A DNA stretch of 64,000 nucleotides. Origin: a virus. Position 1 is the first letter of the stretch; every line of letters starts with the position of its first letter. A program made the position numbers and the translations under genes. Below the pieces are notes generated by a model. It did no database searches. It was not told where the DNA came from and saw nothing but the letters and a program-made list of their open reading frames with translations. Below, piece after piece: positions 61,989-64,000 of the stretch. The stretch spans positions 1 to 64,000 of the IMG/VR virus record IMGVR_UViG_3300046804_004438, one strand, 5' to 3'.

Positions 61989-62220
61989 TCTTCTTTGTGT
62001 TCTTTGCTTTTGCTTTTGGTGCAGCTGCTTTTGCTTTCTTTGCTGGCTTTGATTCAGCTTTGATAGCTTCTGCAATCTTTGTTTCTACTTCTTTAAGTTC
62101 AGCTGATGCTGTTTGTACTACTGCTGCAGCTGCATTCTGTACTTTTACTTCTACTTGCTTTACTTCTTGTTTGACTTCATTGAGTCCAACACCAAAGAAT
62201 TCTTTAAGCCAATTTAACAT
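61975..62220 (-). CDS. Amphipathic-helix protein with a histone H1-like Lys/Ala tail
   Basis: 81 residues. MLNWLKEFFGVGLNEVKQEV is amphipathic; an Ala/Val/Glu-rich helix follows (VQNAAAAVVQTASAELKEVE); residues about 58-81 are Lys/Ala/Pro-rich (KPAKKAKAAAPKAKAKNTKK) like the C-terminal tail of bacterial H1-like proteins. It may bind DNA non-specifically. It overlaps the RuvC-like gene by 17 bases. Confidence 0.65.
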   Translation of the reverse strand: MLNWLKEFFGVGLNEVKQEVKQVEVKVQNAAAAVVQTASAELKEVETKIAEAIKAESKPAKKAKAAAPKAKAKNTKKNAKK

Positions 62221-62761
62221 TTTTTAACTCCTGTTCATATCCATATTTACAAATAAAATAACTGTCAATAATATCTGAAGATGGGTTCCATTGGTTATCT
62301 GATAACCCTAGCTTCTTTTTAATATTATATCCAGTGTTTTCTTCAAACACATCCTGTAATAATTGTTTGTTGGCATTTCCTTTGCCAGTTGCAAACTTCT
62401 TAATTACAGTAGGAGGAACTATAGTATAATCATAGCACCTTCTAAACAAAAAGTGTTTAAGCAAGCCAGCATTCTCGGCTATATTAAACACCCTGCCTGT
62501 CGATCCCATCGAGTACCCTTCTATGTATACCTTAGCATCTTCAGGAATCTTATTGATTGCCCATTTGGCAATATTATAGTATCTTTGTTCATCGCTGTAA
62601 TAATCTTCATGTTGATCGCCATGAATATTATCAAAATCTACATCATATTTTTTAGTATCTGTCAGGTAATAAAAATTACACTTTGAGAAACCAAAATTTT
62701 TAGAATCACAAATACATACACAAGGAGATGACAAACTATAATCAATACCAACAATAACCAT
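62204..62761 (-). CDS. RuvC-like Holliday junction resolvase
   Basis: 185 residues (E. coli RuvC 173). VGIDYSLSSP supplies Asp7, VYIEGYSMG Glu81, and SSDIIDSYFI Asp163/Asp166, the four acidic residues of the RuvC fold; VPPTVIKKFATGKGNANKQL is the typical substrate-side loop. It probably resolves branched DNA before packaging, a job done by endonuclease VII in T4. No T4 gene 49 counterpart lies in this window. Confidence 0.82.
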   Translation of the reverse strand: MVIVGIDYSLSSPCVCICDSKNFGFSKCNFYYLTDTKKYDVDFDNIHGDQHEDYYSDEQRYYNIAKWAINKIPEDAKVYIEGYSMGSTGRVFNIAENAGLLKHFLFRRCYDYTIVPPTVIKKFATGKGNANKQLLQDVFEENTGYNIKKKLGLSDNQWNPSSDIIDSYFICKYGYEQELKNVKLA

Positions 62762-62770
62762 ATAAATTAA

Positions 62771-63001
62771 TTATTCATCCTCACCATAATCAAAACCATC
62801 TTCATCATCTTCATACTTATCTTCGTCTTCATCATCCCATACATATCTGCTCAAAACATTGTCAAATACATCATCTTGACCTTCGCTATCTGAAGCATCT
62901 CTTGTGCCAACAAGGTCAAACAATTTTCTATATATTTCGCCTCTTGTTGCATCTTCTCTAACAGATTCTGTTAAAACTTCAATTAGTGCATCCCAATCCA
63001 T
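62771..63001 (-). CDS. Small very acidic hypothetical protein
   Basis: 76 residues. The N-terminal half is a helix-forming segment (DWDALIEVLTESVREDATRG), the C-terminal half has long Asp/Glu runs (WDDEDEDKYEDDEDGFDYGE). Such tails can mimic DNA or bind basic partners, but the function is unknown. It overlaps the DUF1289-type gene by 23 bases. Confidence 0.6.
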   Translation of the reverse strand: MDWDALIEVLTESVREDATRGEIYRKLFDLVGTRDASDSEGQDDVFDNVLSRYVWDDEDEDKYEDDEDGFDYGEDE

Positions 63002-63161
63002 TATTATTTTCCTTTAGTTTATTGATGATCTGCTTTCTTTGATCATTAGTATATATACGCCATTGTCTAATCTGTTCTACAGTCCTACCACACCCAATAC
63101 AAATAGATGTGACAGGATCTAATTTACACACTTTTATACAGGGTGTCAGAATAGTTCGCAT
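62979..63161 (-). CDS. DUF1289-family small cysteine protein
   Basis: 60 residues from the internal ATG; the longer TTG form is rejected. The Cys positions 8, 12, 21 and 24 in TPCIKVCKLDPVTSICIGCG, then RTVEQIRQWRIYTNDQRKQI, match DUF1289 (bacterial YdhL-like) proteins, which often carry metal or Fe-S. It overlaps the end of the ribonucleotide reductase gene by 16 bases. Confidence 0.85.
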   Translation of the reverse strand: MRTILTPCIKVCKLDPVTSICIGCGRTVEQIRQWRIYTNDQRKQIINKLKENNNGLGCTN

Positions 63162-64000
63162 CCACCACCAACACAAGCAGCAGAACCAATTGTATCTACA
63201 TCTATATATTTGACTTCTTTTAACTCATCTTCCCACTTAATGTCTGAGATAGTCTGTTGAATCTTTTCCCACTTGTGTAGTAGATAAACATCCTTGAAGC
63301 AGTATTCTGCTTTCTTAAGATCACCATTAAAATAGTTAGTGGCAAACTTCTTGAAACGACGAATCCAATCTTTCTTAAGAGTGTTCTGATGATTATCTGC
63401 AGTAAGATCTTCACCATAACCGTTTGCAGTCATACAGGCAAGCCAAAGATTATCAAACGACTTAAGAGCCTCAACAATAAGACCAGATGCCATAATTGCA
63501 CCTGCACCGTACTTCTCAGTCAACTGAGCTGCATTCAATACCTGTGTGTTTGGTGCTTGGAAATAATCCTTATCACCCGTCATAGGAAGGAATGAAATAC
63601 CAGCAAAATAATTGCGGTTGTCATAAACATAGTTTTCAATCTCGTCCCAATTGTCGACGATAACAGTATTAGACACATTGTGGCGTATGCCAGGATGAGC
63701 ACATCTATCAATATTCGTACCTGCATTAACCCAGAACTCCTGTGCTTTCTTAATTAGATCAAGGTGCTTGATACCAATGAGATCATCCTTGAAGATTGAG
63801 CCTTCTTTAGCAACAACTGGGAATGAAACAACATAGTCAGTCTTACCTGCTGACCATGCTGACTCTTCTACCATGTTAGGATTAATTCTCTTGATTAGTT
63901 TTGCAACTTCTGTATCTTTGTTTAACTGAATGTTACGAATATACATTGGAGAGTGATCGGCATGAATACCAGATGCAGTCATGAGAAGTACTGATGCATT
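63146..64000 (-). CDS. nrdJ: Class II (adenosylcobalamin-dependent) ribonucleotide reductase, C-terminal part
   Basis: 285 residues visible; the N-terminus lies beyond base 64000 and the frame is open to the edge (NASVLLMTASGIHADHSP). ESAWSAGKTDYVVSFPVVAK, RHNVSNTVIV, FAGISFLPMTGDKDYFQAP and WIRRFKKFATNYF follow the order of monomeric bacterial class II enzymes. The end, ACVGGGCELF, holds the redox Cys pair re-reduced by glutaredoxin or thioredoxin. There is no class III glycyl motif. The enzyme makes deoxyribonucleotides without oxygen but needs B12 from the host. A glutaredoxin is encoded in the same strand unit. Confidence 0.88.
   Translation of the reverse strand, partial: NASVLLMTASGIHADHSPMYIRNIQLNKDTEVAKLIKRINPNMVEESAWSAGKTDYVVSFPVVAKEGSIFKDDLIGIKHLDLIKKAQEFWVNAGTNIDRCAHPGIRHNVSNTVIVDNWDEIENYVYDNRNYFAGISFLPMTGDKDYFQAPNTQVLNAAQLTEKYGAGAIMASGLIVEALKSFDNLWLACMTANGYGEDLTADNHQNTLKKDWIRRFKKFATNYFNGDLKKAEYCFKDVYLLHKWEKIQQTISDIKWEDELKEVKYIDVDTIGSAACVGGGCELF

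Noticed and set aside
1-64000. tRNA genes, insertion sequences and integrase/attachment sites
   Set aside because: I saw no cloverleaf other than the tmRNA acceptor domain, no transposase or integrase motifs, and no direct repeats at plausible element ends. A tRNAscan run would be needed to exclude a tRNA firmly.

Overview
The window is part of a T4-like (myovirus) phage genome, AT-rich and densely coded, with most genes on the minus strand. Recognisable T4 relatives are gp25, gp6, gp8, gp27, gp53, gp48, a split gp5, gp4, a gp54/gp19-type tube protein, gp26, gp51, a gp29-type tape measure, gp32, gp59, gp33 and RNase H. The gene set resembles marine T4-like phages. The host was probably an alphaproteobacterium: the window encodes a circularly permuted, two-piece tmRNA with the tag ANDNFAPSLALAA, a form typical of Alphaproteobacteria. 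A SAR11-type or other marine alphaproteobacterial host is an inference, not shown by the sequence.

Layout. (1) 1-16903, minus: adhesion region with a LamG/glycine-rich protein running off the left edge, two giant collagen-like fibres carrying seven copies of one globular module, and small partner proteins. (2) 16978-19782, plus: a three-domain glycosyltransferase. (3) 19779-41869, minus: fibre with an S74-type chaperone, a 2OG-oxygenase-like protein, a DUF4815-type structural protein apparently split into three genes, then the baseplate (gp8, gp6, gp25, split gp5, gp27, gp53, gp48). (4) 41914-47180, plus: gp4, tube-type protein, gp26/gp51 and tape measure. Two T4-type late promoters face away from each other between (3) and (4). 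(5) 47177-51093, minus: gp32, then a stop/start-overlapping operon ACP-FabF-gp33-2OG oxygenase-gp59. (6) 51107-51443: the tmRNA with promoter and terminator. (7) 51478-57807, minus: MGME1-like nuclease, PhoH, RNase H, holo-ACP synthase and small proteins. (8) 57835-59697: early-type small genes around divergent promoters that share a repeated sequence, with a 40-bp interrupted palindrome between them. (9) 59677-64000, minus: glycosyltransferase, membrane protein, glutaredoxin, RuvC-like resolvase and the C-terminal part of a class II ribonucleotide reductase.

The observations most worth following are: a textbook -1 frameshift signal joining gp26 to gp51, which makes these T4 hub proteins look like the G/GT tail chaperones of lambda-type phages; a phage acyl-carrier set (ACP, intact KAS II, and the AcpS needed to activate the ACP) tied into the late-transcription operon; a phage-borne permuted tmRNA whose promoter reads both as sigma70 and as T4-late; and a gp5 spike divided among genes with a tail lysozyme, an amidase-like protein lacking zinc ligands, and a beta-helix fused to an M15-type peptidase.

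All calls come from reading the sequence; no database search was run.
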